Positions 1 to 7,083 of a stretch of 17,820 bases of DNA are shown here, in pieces; position 1 is the stretch's first letter, and the number at the start of each line of letters is the position of its first letter. The position numbers were made by a program, and so were the translations under genes. Source of the stretch: Granulicella sp. GTDB taxonomy: Bacteria > Acidobacteriota > Terriglobia > Terriglobales > Acidobacteriaceae. The notes beneath the pieces are model-generated. The model saw only the letters and a list, made by a program, of their open reading frames with translations. It made no database searches and was not told the origin of the DNA. The DNA lies in contig PKWK01000118.1 of assembly GCA_003133205.1 (NCBI GenBank), forward strand, positions 1 to 17,820, in the 5' to 3' direction.

Positions 1-2
1 AG

Positions 3-479
3 AGACCACCAGCGCTACGCGGCTGTCCGCAGCTCCGCAGCGTCCCGAGCCTTTGGAGCGGAATGCGAGAACAATCCCGCTCAATTTCAAGGGGGCTGAA
101 AATCAACAAGAATTCAGCCGAGGGCGAAGTGTTTCTTGTTGACTTTCCTTCTTATAGAACCTTGCAGGACGCGATCGGACCCGTTGCGGCCGAGCGGATT
201 CTCATCAAGCTCGACATCGAGGGCATGGAAGTCGAGGCGCTCAGCGCATTCCTCCCGGTCGAGCACAGGGCCGTCTATCTCGTCGGCGAGTTGCACGACG
301 TCGCGCAGAACGCTCCGCTCATGGAGGAGTTGTTCCGCCGCCACGGCTGGACGCTTGAGTTGCGCGGCATCGCAGACGACCTATGCAGCTTCCGCGGATG
401 CTCTCCGGCCGCATTGCCGCTGCTCCCTTCGCTGGCGAACGCAGCGCAGCCGGCCACCCCGGCACGCATGGTGTCCTGA
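3..479 (+). CDS. FkbM-type methyltransferase, C-terminal part (5' end outside window)
   Basis: The reading frame is open from the window edge, so this is the 3' end of a longer gene; the ATG at 63 is probably internal. The segment ILIKLDIEGMEVEAL (about 181-225) matches the motif of FkbM-family SAM-dependent methyltransferases (I/L-K-x-D-x-E-G-x-E), which follows the SAM-binding core in these enzymes. The preceding SYRTLQDAI also suits the usual 'tLD' segment just before it. FkbM proteins typically O-methylate sugars or secondary metabolites; the substrate cannot be told here. After the motif come about 80 residues ending in an Ala/Pro-rich tail. The family call rests on one motif and local context; the N-terminal SAM-binding glycine motif is not in the window. 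Confidence 0.7.
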   Translation, partial: RPPALRGCPQLRSVPSLWSGMREQSRSISRGLKINKNSAEGEVFLVDFPSYRTLQDAIGPVAAERILIKLDIEGMEVEALSAFLPVEHRAVYLVGELHDVAQNAPLMEELFRRHGWTLELRGIADDLCSFRGCSPAALPLLPSLANAAQPATPARMVS

Positions 480-704
480 CCCGCCTCCCACCCGCAGCCA
501 GGAAATAAACCTTCACCTGAGCGAGTAACGCCCGGCGCCCCATTCGGCGAGCGCCCGTTGCTGAAAGAGTGTGGTGTCGAATGCCCCGGGGTCGCGGCCC
601 GGAGGTCTTTTGCTTTTTATGAGCAATTTTGAACAGACAGCCCGGTCACGCCACATTAATCTAGGCGGACAAAACCCCACTTCTGAATCCGAAAGGACTC
701 AGCT

Positions 705-1001
705 ATGCAACTCGACCCAATGACGACGATGAAGTCCTGTTACGGAGACAGTTGCGACTGCGTTCCGGAAGAAGTATCCGACGCTGTCGATGACAGTCTC
801 AAGCAGGTTCCGGGCGGGGATCGCCACTTTCAGCGCGACGCCCGCGCCGAAATGCTAGCTCCGCTCATGGCCGAACAAGGCTGGCGATTCTGTCCTTGCT
901 TTCCAATGTTGCGGTCGGAACATGCCCGGATCTTTAGTCTGGTGCACACCAACCTCGCCAATCGGTTGGCGAACAAAGCGGCCCTGGAAAAGGTAGCCTA
1001 G
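705..1001 (+). CDS. Small Cys-containing hypothetical protein (98 aa)
   Basis: I do not recognise this protein. The ATG at 705 is preceded by AAAGGA at 692-697, a well-placed ribosome binding site. The protein has two cysteine clusters, CYGDSCDC near residue 12 and CPCFP near residue 63, which could bind a metal or form disulfides. There is no signal peptide or membrane segment. It stands alone: 225 bases separate it from the methyltransferase gene upstream, and it converges on the GH31 gene with 33 bases between stop codons. The start, ribosome binding site and absence of a better frame support a real gene; its function is unknown. Confidence 0.6.
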   Translation: MQLDPMTTMKSCYGDSCDCVPEEVSDAVDDSLKQVPGGDRHFQRDARAEMLAPLMAEQGWRFCPCFPMLRSEHARIFSLVHTNLANRLANKAALEKVA

Positions 1002-1034
1002 ACGCCGGTTGCGCGGCCCTTTGCGTAAGCAAAC

Positions 1035-3458
1035 TCAAGACCTCTTCTTGCGCCGGGAGCGACGATGGGTGGTCTTCGCCGGCGGCTTGGGCGCGCGCTT
1101 CGGGGCCGGTGCGACGACAGGCGTCTCCGGCACGCCCTCCTTCCACTCGACCACGCCCTCCTTCCACTCGACCACGCTCTCCGCCGCATGGTCGAACGCC
1201 ACATACGGTCCATCTGCCCCGGTCTCAATCGTCGCCCGAGCCCCATTCACCGTGGCGCTGGCCACCGAGCCAAACCTCCAGCGCACCGTCATGCGCGCCG
1301 CCTCGCCTGTAATCTTCAGCGAATTCTCCGTGCGCGTTAACACCCGCCCTTCGAAATCCGTAAGCGTCGTCTCTGCTGAACCTGTCCCGCCCCCGATCAC
1401 CTCATACACTCGCCGATCGTCCAGCGACTTCACCGCTGTGTTCCCGCTCTCCTTCTGCGGAACCAGCGTCATCACGTCCTCGGGAATTTTCGGCAGCACC
1501 GCTCCCGCGCGCGCCCACACCGGGATCGTATCCACCGGCGCGTCCGCCACCACAACCTTGCCCCCGGAAACCTGCTTCCCCGTCCAGTACTCCACCCACT
1601 CGCCCGGCGGCAGATACACCGGCCGTTGCGTGCCCTCGTCGATCACTGGCGCCACCAGAAAGTCCGGCCCGAACAGATACTCATCCTTCGCCGTCCGCGC
1701 CCGCGGATCGTCCTGGTACTGCAATACCAGCGCCCGCATCATCGGCATCCCCGTCTTCGCCGCCTCCTGCGCCGCCGCATATCTGTAAGGAAACAAACTC
1801 ATATGCAGCACCGCGTACTTGCGATAAATATCCAGCGCCTCGTGCCCGCCCTCCGGCCCATTCTCATCAAAATCCCAAGGCCCGATGTTCTTGCTCGACA
1901 TCACTTCCATCAGCGGCGAGAACGCCGCATACTCCGTCCACCGCTCCAGCAGCCGCGCATTCGGAGTGTCCGCCACGCCCAGGTACCCGCCCAGATCGGC
2001 CGTCCACAGCGGCATTCCGCTGATCCCCGCGCCCAGCCCCGCCGTCACCACGGTCGGCAGCCCATTCAGCGGCGAAAAACTCGCCTCATTGTCCCCACCC
2101 CACAGAAATCCGATCCCATTCGCCCCCACCGTAACGCTGCGCGCCAGCAGCACTCCATTGCCCTTCAGATCTTTCTGGATCAGTTCCTCCACGGCGTTGT
2201 TGTACAGCACGCTGTACCGCCCCCGCATCACGCGCGCGTCAGTGCCATCGGCGAACTTCACATCGCCGAAGAAATTCCCCTCGCCGTCGTCGTCCTTGAA
2301 GCCATCCGCGCCGGCCGCGATCGCCTGCCGCACCTGGTCCTGCCACCACTGCTTCGCCTTCGGATAGGTGAAGTCGATCAGCGAACCTTCGCCCTTCCAC
2401 CACCGCCCCACGTACGGACTGCCGTTCGCATTCTTCACAAACAGGTTTTGGTCGGCGGCAAACTGATAGTTCTCCGCCAGCGGCGCAATCTTGCCTGCGA
2501 ACCCTGCCTCCCTCGGCGGATCGGACTTGGAATTAATCCACGGCGTGTGCCACAGCACCAATTTGTAACCGGCGTCGTGAATGTACTTCACCATCCCCGG
2601 CGCATCGTCGAACTGCTTCGGATTGAATTTGTAATCGTTATAGGCCTCTGCCCACGGCGAGTCGATCAGGATCACACTCGCGGGCAGCCGAAGCTCGCGA
2701 GTCTTGTCCACGTCCTCCTTCACCTGCGCCTCGTTCTGGTGGTAGTCCCGAGCCTTCCAGGGCGCAAACGCCCAGTAGGGCGGCAGCACCGCGCGCCCCG
2801 CCTGGGCCGTGAACTTTTCCAGGATCGCGGGAAACTCCGGCTCCGCAAACAGCACAATCCGCAGCTTCGCCGTCGCAACATCCACTACGATCTCGCCCTT
2901 ATCGCTCGCGTTCAGGTCGAACGTCGCCTCGCCCGTCGTGTCCAGCCAGAGCCCATATCCCGTCGTGCTCAGGAAGAAGGGAATCGGCTTATAGCTCGAC
3001 GCCCCCTTCACGCCCTCGTTGTCCACCGACAGGTTCTTCACCACCGAATGCGCGTGATCCAGCGCGTCGAACCGCTCGCCCAGTCCGAAGTAGCTCGCTG
3101 CGTCCCGCACCCGGAAGCGCCAGTAGCCAACCTCCCACGCCACGCTCGTAATCTCCACCACTCCCGGCGCAACCTGCCGCAGATGGATCTTGTCCGTCGT
3201 CACCGGATCGCCGTTGAAATCGAAGTCATGCACCAGCAGTTCCGCGCCGCTTGCGCTAGAAGTTCCCGCCGCACCCGTCTTCCCCGCCAGCGTCAGCGCC
3301 ACCGTATCCGCGTTCCGCTTCACCAGTCCCACCACCGGAAGCTCAGGCGCCCGCACCACATGCGTCGCTCCCGGCAACTGCTCCACATCCTGCGCCGACG
3401 CGGCTCCCACCCCCAGCCCCAAGCCCAGCGCAATCGCCACTATACCTTTACCCAACAT
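1035..3458 (-). CDS. Secreted glycoside hydrolase family 31 enzyme (alpha-glucosidase/alpha-xylosidase type)
   Basis: The 807-residue protein starts with a clear signal peptide (MLGKGIVAIALGLGLGVGAASAQ). Upstream of the ATG is GGAGGG with good spacing. The N-terminal beta-sandwich includes FGLGERFDALD, typical of GH31, followed by the (beta/alpha)8 barrel. The nucleophile is expected at D390 in FKDDDGEG (the family has K-x-D-x-G-E) and the acid/base at D456 in WGGDNEA. The C-terminal beta domains follow (FGPDFLVAPV, YLPPGEWVEYWTG). GH31 enzymes remove alpha-linked glucose, xylose or galactose from non-reducing ends; alpha-xylosidase on xyloglucan would fit the pectin genes nearby, but this is a guess. 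The tail is odd: a 7-residue duplication VVEWKEG-VVEWKEG, then a strongly basic Pro/Lys/Arg end (THRRSRRKKRS). It is transcribed alone or at most loosely linked to the toxin-antitoxin pair 93 bases upstream. Confidence 0.9.
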   Translation of the reverse strand: MLGKGIVAIALGLGLGVGAASAQDVEQLPGATHVVRAPELPVVGLVKRNADTVALTLAGKTGAAGTSSASGAELLVHDFDFNGDPVTTDKIHLRQVAPGVVEITSVAWEVGYWRFRVRDAASYFGLGERFDALDHAHSVVKNLSVDNEGVKGASSYKPIPFFLSTTGYGLWLDTTGEATFDLNASDKGEIVVDVATAKLRIVLFAEPEFPAILEKFTAQAGRAVLPPYWAFAPWKARDYHQNEAQVKEDVDKTRELRLPASVILIDSPWAEAYNDYKFNPKQFDDAPGMVKYIHDAGYKLVLWHTPWINSKSDPPREAGFAGKIAPLAENYQFAADQNLFVKNANGSPYVGRWWKGEGSLIDFTYPKAKQWWQDQVRQAIAAGADGFKDDDGEGNFFGDVKFADGTDARVMRGRYSVLYNNAVEELIQKDLKGNGVLLARSVTVGANGIGFLWGGDNEASFSPLNGLPTVVTAGLGAGISGMPLWTADLGGYLGVADTPNARLLERWTEYAAFSPLMEVMSSKNIGPWDFDENGPEGGHEALDIYRKYAVLHMSLFPYRYAAAQEAAKTGMPMMRALVLQYQDDPRARTAKDEYLFGPDFLVAPVIDEGTQRPVYLPPGEWVEYWTGKQVSGGKVVVADAPVDTIPVWARAGAVLPKIPEDVMTLVPQKESGNTAVKSLDDRRVYEVIGGGTGSAETTLTDFEGRVLTRTENSLKITGEAARMTVRWRFGSVASATVNGARATIETGADGPYVAFDHAAESVVEWKEGVVEWKEGVPETPVVAPAPKRAPKPPAKTTHRRSRRKKRS
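1131..1172. repeat. Perfect 21-bp tandem duplication inside the GH31 gene
   Basis: Two identical 21-base units, 1131-1151 and 1152-1172, lie head to tail near the 3' end of the GH31 gene. The unit length keeps the frame and duplicates the heptapeptide VVEWKEG. Identity at every base suggests a recent slippage or duplication event. Confidence 0.9.
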
Positions 3459-3551
3459 TCGCGATCCCTCCGCGGCCGAATCTACAACACCGGACCAGTT
3501 CCACGATAGCTGAAACCGTCGGTCCAGGTTGCCCGGAGGTCGGGCGCAGCG

Positions 3552-4079
3552 TCAGGCCTTCTCTCCAAGCGCCTTCGCCGCTTCCGTTACGGTGATCATG
3601 AGAGTCATCGGATCTACGGGCGATGAAACGAAGCCCCACTTCTCATAGAATTGCTTCGCCCGCTCTGAAATCGCATGCACTAGAATCGCCCGAATTCCAG
3701 CAATCTCGGCGGCCTGCACGGTTCGCAGAATGCCGTCCCGCAGAAGTGAAGGCCCGATGCCACGTCCCTGAAACCCGACATCGACGGCAAGCCGTCCAAT
3801 CACCATCACAGGTACGGGGTTCGGCATGTTGCGCTTAACTCGGCCAGGCGCGTTCGCATGGGCCACGGCACCCGAGGCCAGCGCGTAGTAGCCCACGACC
3901 AGCAACCCGGAGCAGACCACGTATGTCCGGGAGGCGCCGCTTTCCTCATTCTGGAGCGCCCGATGCTTCAGCCACTCATCCAGCGCCGGTTCCCCGCATT
4001 CAAAATGCGAGAGATCGTGATCTGGGTTCAGCTTTTCCGGAGCAGAAATACTGTCGCCTGCGCTCCCTATTTGTCCCAC
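3552..4079 (-). CDS. GNAT acetyltransferase toxin, TacT-like
   Basis: This 175-residue protein is a Gcn5-related acetyltransferase of the toxin group paired with DUF1778 antitoxins. Known members (TacT, AtaT) acetylate the amino group of charged aminoacyl-tRNAs and stop translation. Visible features are the early segment ISAPEKLNPDHDLSHFECGEPALDEWL typical of this group, the acetyl-CoA loop QGRGIG at residues 104-109, and FYEKWGF at 144-150, whose Tyr145 matches the catalytic tyrosine of TacT. The start is a GTG at 4079 that overlaps the antitoxin gene by 13 bases, which implies translational coupling. Most relatives begin right at the ISAPE segment, so about 10 N-terminal residues are extra or the start lies slightly downstream. 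No disruption is visible. Confidence 0.88.
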   Translation of the reverse strand: MGQIGSAGDSISAPEKLNPDHDLSHFECGEPALDEWLKHRALQNEESGASRTYVVCSGLLVVGYYALASGAVAHANAPGRVKRNMPNPVPVMVIGRLAVDVGFQGRGIGPSLLRDGILRTVQAAEIAGIRAILVHAISERAKQFYEKWGFVSSPVDPMTLMITVTEAAKALGEKA

Positions 4080-4360
4080 GGCACCTTCGTTCTGAGCAGT
4101 CGAGCCAGACGGGGGTTGCTGGCGGGTGGCTTATCCAGCATCGCGGTGAAGCGGCAAAACTCATCGTCGGCCAGGTTGAAATAGCGCCTGCCGAGCAAAA
4201 CAGATTCAGCCTCACGGCACGCCGCTTCGAGCATGAAATCGGAGCGGCTCCGCCCCAGCGCATCTGCGGCCCGATCGATCAGCGCTTTCTGATTTCGGCT
4301 GACACGAAGATTGATATTGTCCGCCCGCAGCCTGTTCGATTCGGTGACGATGGCACTCAT
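4067..4360 (-). CDS. DUF1778 ribbon-helix-helix antitoxin, TacA-like
   Basis: The 97-residue protein has an N-terminal ribbon-helix-helix region (NINLRVSRNQKALIDRA, then LGRSRSDFML, about residues 15-44), which binds operator DNA as a dimer. Its C-terminal segment FCRFTAMLDKPP (68-79) is the part that wraps and blocks the acetyltransferase in TacA-TacT pairs. The ATG at 4360 follows GGAGGG at good spacing, so I prefer it over the start at 4414, which would add 18 unrelated residues. It is the first gene of the pair and overlaps the toxin start by 13 bases. It should repress its own promoter; paired palindromes lie 33-52 bases upstream of the start. Confidence 0.88.
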   Translation of the reverse strand: MSAIVTESNRLRADNINLRVSRNQKALIDRAADALGRSRSDFMLEAACREAESVLLGRRYFNLADDEFCRFTAMLDKPPASNPRLARLLRTKVPWDK

Positions 4361-4392
4361 CTTGCCTATCCCTCCACTTGTACTCACAATCA

Positions 4393-4412
4393 GTGTACAC
4401 CCACGTGCGCAC
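4393..4412. promoter_or_regulatory. Candidate operator of the toxin-antitoxin pair
   Basis: Two perfect 8-base palindromes of the form GTGYRCAC, GTGTACAC at 4393-4400 and GTGCGCAC at 4405-4412, are spaced exactly 12 bases start to start, just upstream of the antitoxin gene. Ribbon-helix-helix repressors often bind such short paired palindromes on one DNA face. The positions are seen; the operator role is inferred. Confidence 0.45.
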
Positions 4413-4557
4413 AATGCACCTACAAATATTCCCTTCGTTCACGGCATAGCGTGGCTGCGGGTGAAGTCCTTTCGGCGTAGCGAAAAGGCCCCCACCCAGG
4501 GGGCCATCGCTCGTTCTCGTGCTACAGCATCGACCAAGTCAAATCGCCGGCAGCGAT

Positions 4558-4902
4558 TTAGGTGGTCACTCCATGCTTCAGTGCGGCCTGGTAGCCAGCC
4601 TCGAAGGCCGAACGGTATGCGTCGGTTGCATCCTTGCCCTTGACCGGCGGATGAACGTACAGGTGCGAAGACTTGGCGTCGATCTTGCGCTTCACCAGTG
4701 TGTCCAGCTTCGCGGCTTCGATGCCGTCGCGGAAGCCCTGCTGTGCCTGCTCCGTTCCCGCAGGAGGGGTGTTCCAGTCCTGGGTTGCGTTGTTGGATGT
4801 TTCATTCCCTGCACGGGAATTCTGGGCCAGCGTCATAAAGGGTACGCTGCTCATAATCGCCACTGCGATCAGTGGTGTTGCGATCCGGGTTAACTTGCTC
4901 AT
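4558..4902 (-). CDS. Small exported protein of unknown function (114 aa)
   Basis: The protein begins with a signal peptide (MSKLTRIATPLIAVAIMSSVPFMTLAQ). The mature part is about 88 residues with no cysteines. It contains two related segments: GFRDGIEAAKLDTL, and YRSAFEAGYQAALKHG at the C-terminus, both of a pattern with aromatic-x-x-(G/A)-(I/F)-E-A. Between them is SSHLYVHPPVKG. The ATG at 4902 is preceded by GAGGA at 6 bases. I do not recognise a named family. A long AT-rich upstream region with a CRP-like palindrome and repeated GTTACA motifs suggests tight regulation. Periplasmic location is inferred from the signal peptide. Confidence 0.7.
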   Translation of the reverse strand: MSKLTRIATPLIAVAIMSSVPFMTLAQNSRAGNETSNNATQDWNTPPAGTEQAQQGFRDGIEAAKLDTLVKRKIDAKSSHLYVHPPVKGKDATDAYRSAFEAGYQAALKHGVTT

Positions 4903-4968
4903 GGTGTCCTCTAAAGTGCTTTAAGGGCTATACAGACCCCCAAGCCAAACGAAACTTACACTACCTTA

Positions 4969-5069
4969 GTTACACTTGGCAAGCCCGTCTGTGACATTAA
5001 TCACTTTTTGTTACATATACCAATTTGTAACTATTTCCATGCCGTCAGTTTTGCAACTTTCTAGTTACA
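4969..5069. repeat. Four GTTACA motifs in an AT-rich control region
   Basis: GTTACA occurs at 4969-4974, 5010-5015 and 5064-5069, and inverted (TGTAAC) at 5026-5031. The stretch 4903-5064 is strongly AT-rich compared with the rest of the window. These could be binding sites of an activator or repressor of the gene starting at 4902; the last copy overlaps the stop codon of the upstream gene. Confidence 0.4.
4990..5005. promoter_or_regulatory. CRP/FNR-like palindrome upstream of the small exported protein gene
   Basis: TGTGA-CATTAA-TCACT has the layout of CRP-family operators (TGTGA-N6-TCACA), with one mismatch. Its centre lies about 95 bases before the ATG at 4902. No regulator gene is present in the window, so the binding protein is inferred only from the motif. 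Confidence 0.45.
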
Positions 5070-5988
5070 TATTGGTCAAACCACCACGCATTTCCTCGTT
5101 GAACGCCGGCTTGATCGACTCCAGCGTCCGCGCCAACTGGGCACTATACGCGTCGCGCTGCTCCCTCAGTTTTGGCGTAGCGGCCGCGTATTCTCCGTCT
5201 GCGGCAAGCTGCAACAACCCCTGCCCCATCAATGTCCCCACGGTCCCGCGCAGCTCCTCCACCGTCGTGTCCAGATACTGCGCGTCGCGCGGATCCAGCA
5301 ACCACACCGGCTCGCCCGCGCCCAGCACCCCGGACAGCCAGTAGACCTTGCAAGCCATAAAGTCCTTCCGCTGCTCCTCGGTCGTGTCGTTGAAGACGAA
5401 CTTCTTCTGCTTCGCGCTATAATACCGTGTCGTCAAAGGTACCGGCTGACGATTTCCGCTCTTCACCAGTTCCAGCTGTCCCTGGTCCATCGTCTTGCGC
5501 ACCGCGTTGTAGATAAAGCCCTCGGCAAACGGCTGCTCCGGTGCCGGCACCACGTCGCGAAATGTCACCGTCATCGACGCCGCGATCTTCGCGTGCAGCA
5601 CGCTCTCGCCGCCGTCCTCCAATCGCACCTCGCCATGCACCAGCGACGTGTCCGCCCCCGAAGTCGACTCGTGGAACGGCCACCCGAACTTGCCAAAGCT
5701 CAGCGGCAGCCCGTGCAGCGTAACGTAGCAGTCCGGCCGCGGATTCTTCAGCCGCTTCGCCGACTCCGCCAGGTACGCCTTCACGCCCTCCTTCAGATCC
5801 GGCCGCCCAAGCTCGAACGCCTCGCTCAACTCCAGAAGCATGGTCTTCGACGCATCGGCCGCCAGCGCCAGCGTAAACTTCGTCGTCGCGCCGCCCGAGT
5901 ACTTCTCTCCCGACTCGCTCGCCACCACCACAAGCCCAGCCGCCTTCGCCGCCGACTCCAACTGTATTGCCAGAACTTCACTCATCAT
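5065..5988 (-). CDS. Hypothetical protein, 307 aa
   Basis: I do not recognise a family. The start MMSEVLAIQLE is preceded by GAGGAA about 9 bases upstream of the first ATG. There is no signal peptide and no membrane helix, so it is probably cytoplasmic. Composition is mixed alpha/beta, with segments such as TKFTLALAADASKTMLLEL, PRPDCYVTLHGLPLSFGKFGWPF and FMACKVYWLSGVLGAGEPVWLLDPRDAQYL. The last part, about residues 230-307, is rich in predicted helix (VEELRGTVGTLMGQGLLQL, then LREQRDAYSAQLARTLESI). The coding sequence is clean over its whole length with normal GC-rich codon use. It may be co-transcribed with nothing; both neighbours have their own control regions. Confidence 0.8.
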   Translation of the reverse strand: MMSEVLAIQLESAAKAAGLVVVASESGEKYSGGATTKFTLALAADASKTMLLELSEAFELGRPDLKEGVKAYLAESAKRLKNPRPDCYVTLHGLPLSFGKFGWPFHESTSGADTSLVHGEVRLEDGGESVLHAKIAASMTVTFRDVVPAPEQPFAEGFIYNAVRKTMDQGQLELVKSGNRQPVPLTTRYYSAKQKKFVFNDTTEEQRKDFMACKVYWLSGVLGAGEPVWLLDPRDAQYLDTTVEELRGTVGTLMGQGLLQLAADGEYAAATPKLREQRDAYSAQLARTLESIKPAFNEEMRGGLTNM

Positions 5989-6132
5989 GCCCGCGCATTC
6001 CTCATCTTCCCGTCATCTGCTGCTGCTGTAGCCTCGTCTATTCTACCGGTATCTTCCGACATATACCTGGCTCGCTGCTCCGGCGAAACACTCAGAAATA
6101 TATCGACGAATACATGGACAAGCTCTTCAAGT

Positions 6133-6165
6133 CCCATTCATCGCAGCTTCATGGCGATGGGTGGG
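6133..6165. repeat. GGGTGCCCCA-family stem-loop, copy 1 (no head sequence)
   Basis: The arms CCCATTCATCGC (6133-6144) and GCGATGGGTGGG (6154-6165) pair over 12 positions, two of them G-U wobbles as RNA, around a 9-base loop. It is near-identical to the copies at 8725 and 11635. It lies between the 307-aa gene and the antidote gene, in 190 bases with no gene. Confidence 0.85.
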
Positions 6166-6179
6166 AACAGCGGCTCAGA

Positions 6180-6470
6180 TCACGCCGCAGTCTTCGCCGT
6201 CAGCTCAATCCCCAGCGCTTTCATCACCGCAAGCGTCGTCTTCAGCGTCGGGTTCCCCTTTTTGCTGAACGACGTATACAGCTGCTCGCGCGACAGTGCT
6301 GTCTGCTCGGCAATCTCGGCCATCCCCTTCGCCCGCGCCACCACGCCCAGCGCGTGCGATATGTACGCAACGTCGTTGGTCTGAAATGCCTCTGCCATGA
6401 AGATCGCAATCGCTTCGTCCGACCCGAGGTCTTCAGCAGGATCGTAGCTGGTCAGCTTCTTCTTAGCCAT
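6180..6470 (-). CDS. Addiction-module antidote protein, HI1420 type (solitary)
   Basis: This 96-residue protein matches the HI1420/TIGR02684 antidote group: an N-terminal start LTSYDPAEDLGSDEAIAIFMAEAF, then a helix-turn-helix (AEIAEQTALSREQLYTSFS, about residues 51-69) and the closing GNPTLKTTLAVMKALGIEL. Partners of this family are RelE-like (Gp49-type) toxins usually encoded just upstream. Here the upstream space is only 112 bases to a divergent gene, and downstream there are 190 bases with a repeat, so no toxin gene is present. The ATG at 6470 follows GGAAG. Palindromes overlap the presumed promoter, which suggests self-repression. It may be a captured regulator or a relic of a lost pair. 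Confidence 0.85.
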   Translation of the reverse strand: MAKKKLTSYDPAEDLGSDEAIAIFMAEAFQTNDVAYISHALGVVARAKGMAEIAEQTALSREQLYTSFSKKGNPTLKTTLAVMKALGIELTAKTAA

Positions 6471-6492
6471 CGGTCTTCCAGAATTCGATTAT

Positions 6493-6518
6493 CTACAAAT
6501 CTGTAGTTTGTAAACTAC
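6493..6518. promoter_or_regulatory. Overlapping palindromes, likely operator of the antidote gene
   Basis: CTACA-AATC-TGTAG (6493-6506) overlaps GTAGTTTGTAAACTAC (6503-6518, a 7-base perfect inverted repeat around GT). On the minus strand a -35-like TTTACA (6514-6509) and a -10-like GATAAT (6493-6488) are 15 bases apart and are embedded in these palindromes. This is the classic layout for an antitoxin repressing its own gene. Confidence 0.6.
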
Positions 6519-6582
6519 CACGCATGCCGTTGACCTCCGCCCTCCACAGCGCTAAACTCCGCATCAACTAAAGGGGGCACGC

Positions 6583-7065
6583 ATGTTCGTCGCCTTCCGC
6601 GCCATCACTTACGCCACGCTCTTCACCGGATTCATGCTCATCTACCTACCCTCGCGTCTCCTCGCCTGGTCGGGCATCTACCGCCCACCGGCGATCGAAG
6701 CTCCGCAAATCTTGGGCATGATCCTCGCCACCGTTGGCGCGGCCCTCGCAATCTGGTGCATCGTCAGCTTCATATCCCATGGCAAAGGAACGCCCGCGCC
6801 GTTCGACCCGCCGCGCCACCTCGTCATTCGCGGCCCTTACCGCTTCGTCCGCAACCCCATGTACCTCGGTGCCACCCTCGCCCTCGCCGGAGCCGCGCTC
6901 TTCTACGGCTCGCTGTCTCTCTGCGGATACGCCGCCATCTTCCTCTTCGCCGCGTCGCTCTTCGTCCTCGGATACGAGGAACCCAAACTCCGCCGCACCT
7001 TCGGCCCCGAGTACGAAGCCTACTGCCACAACGTCAGCCGATGGTGGCCGCAAGTCCCCATCTAA
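6583..7065 (+). CDS. Isoprenylcysteine carboxyl methyltransferase-like membrane protein
   Basis: The 160-residue protein belongs to the ICMT/PEMT-type membrane methyltransferases. Hydrophobic segments are near residues 5-28, 44-64 and a hairpin at 97-130. The SAM-binding signature is present: GPYRFVRNPMYLG at 84-96 and YEEPKLRRTFGPEYEAYCHNVSRWWP at 131-156. Bacteria do not prenylate proteins in the eukaryotic way, and members of this family methylate varied small hydrophobic substrates, so the substrate is unknown. The ATG is preceded by AAAGGGGG. The gene is divergent from the antidote gene and converges on the quinoprotein gene with 18 bases between them. Confidence 0.88.
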   Translation: MFVAFRAITYATLFTGFMLIYLPSRLLAWSGIYRPPAIEAPQILGMILATVGAALAIWCIVSFISHGKGTPAPFDPPRHLVIRGPYRFVRNPMYLGATLALAGAALFYGSLSLCGYAAIFLFAASLFVLGYEEPKLRRTFGPEYEAYCHNVSRWWPQVPI

Positions 7066-7083
7066 CGCCCCCCTCTAACCCAC

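Noticed and set aside
1021..1032. TTGC-GTAA-GCAA palindrome as terminator between convergent genes
   Set aside because: The stem has only 4 pairs and no T-run, so it is too weak to call.
1626..3509. Long plus-strand reading frame (627 codons) antisense to the GH31 gene
   Set aside because: It is extremely rich in Arg, His, Pro and Leu, has no domain, and exactly mirrors the conserved GH31 gene; it is a product of high GC content.
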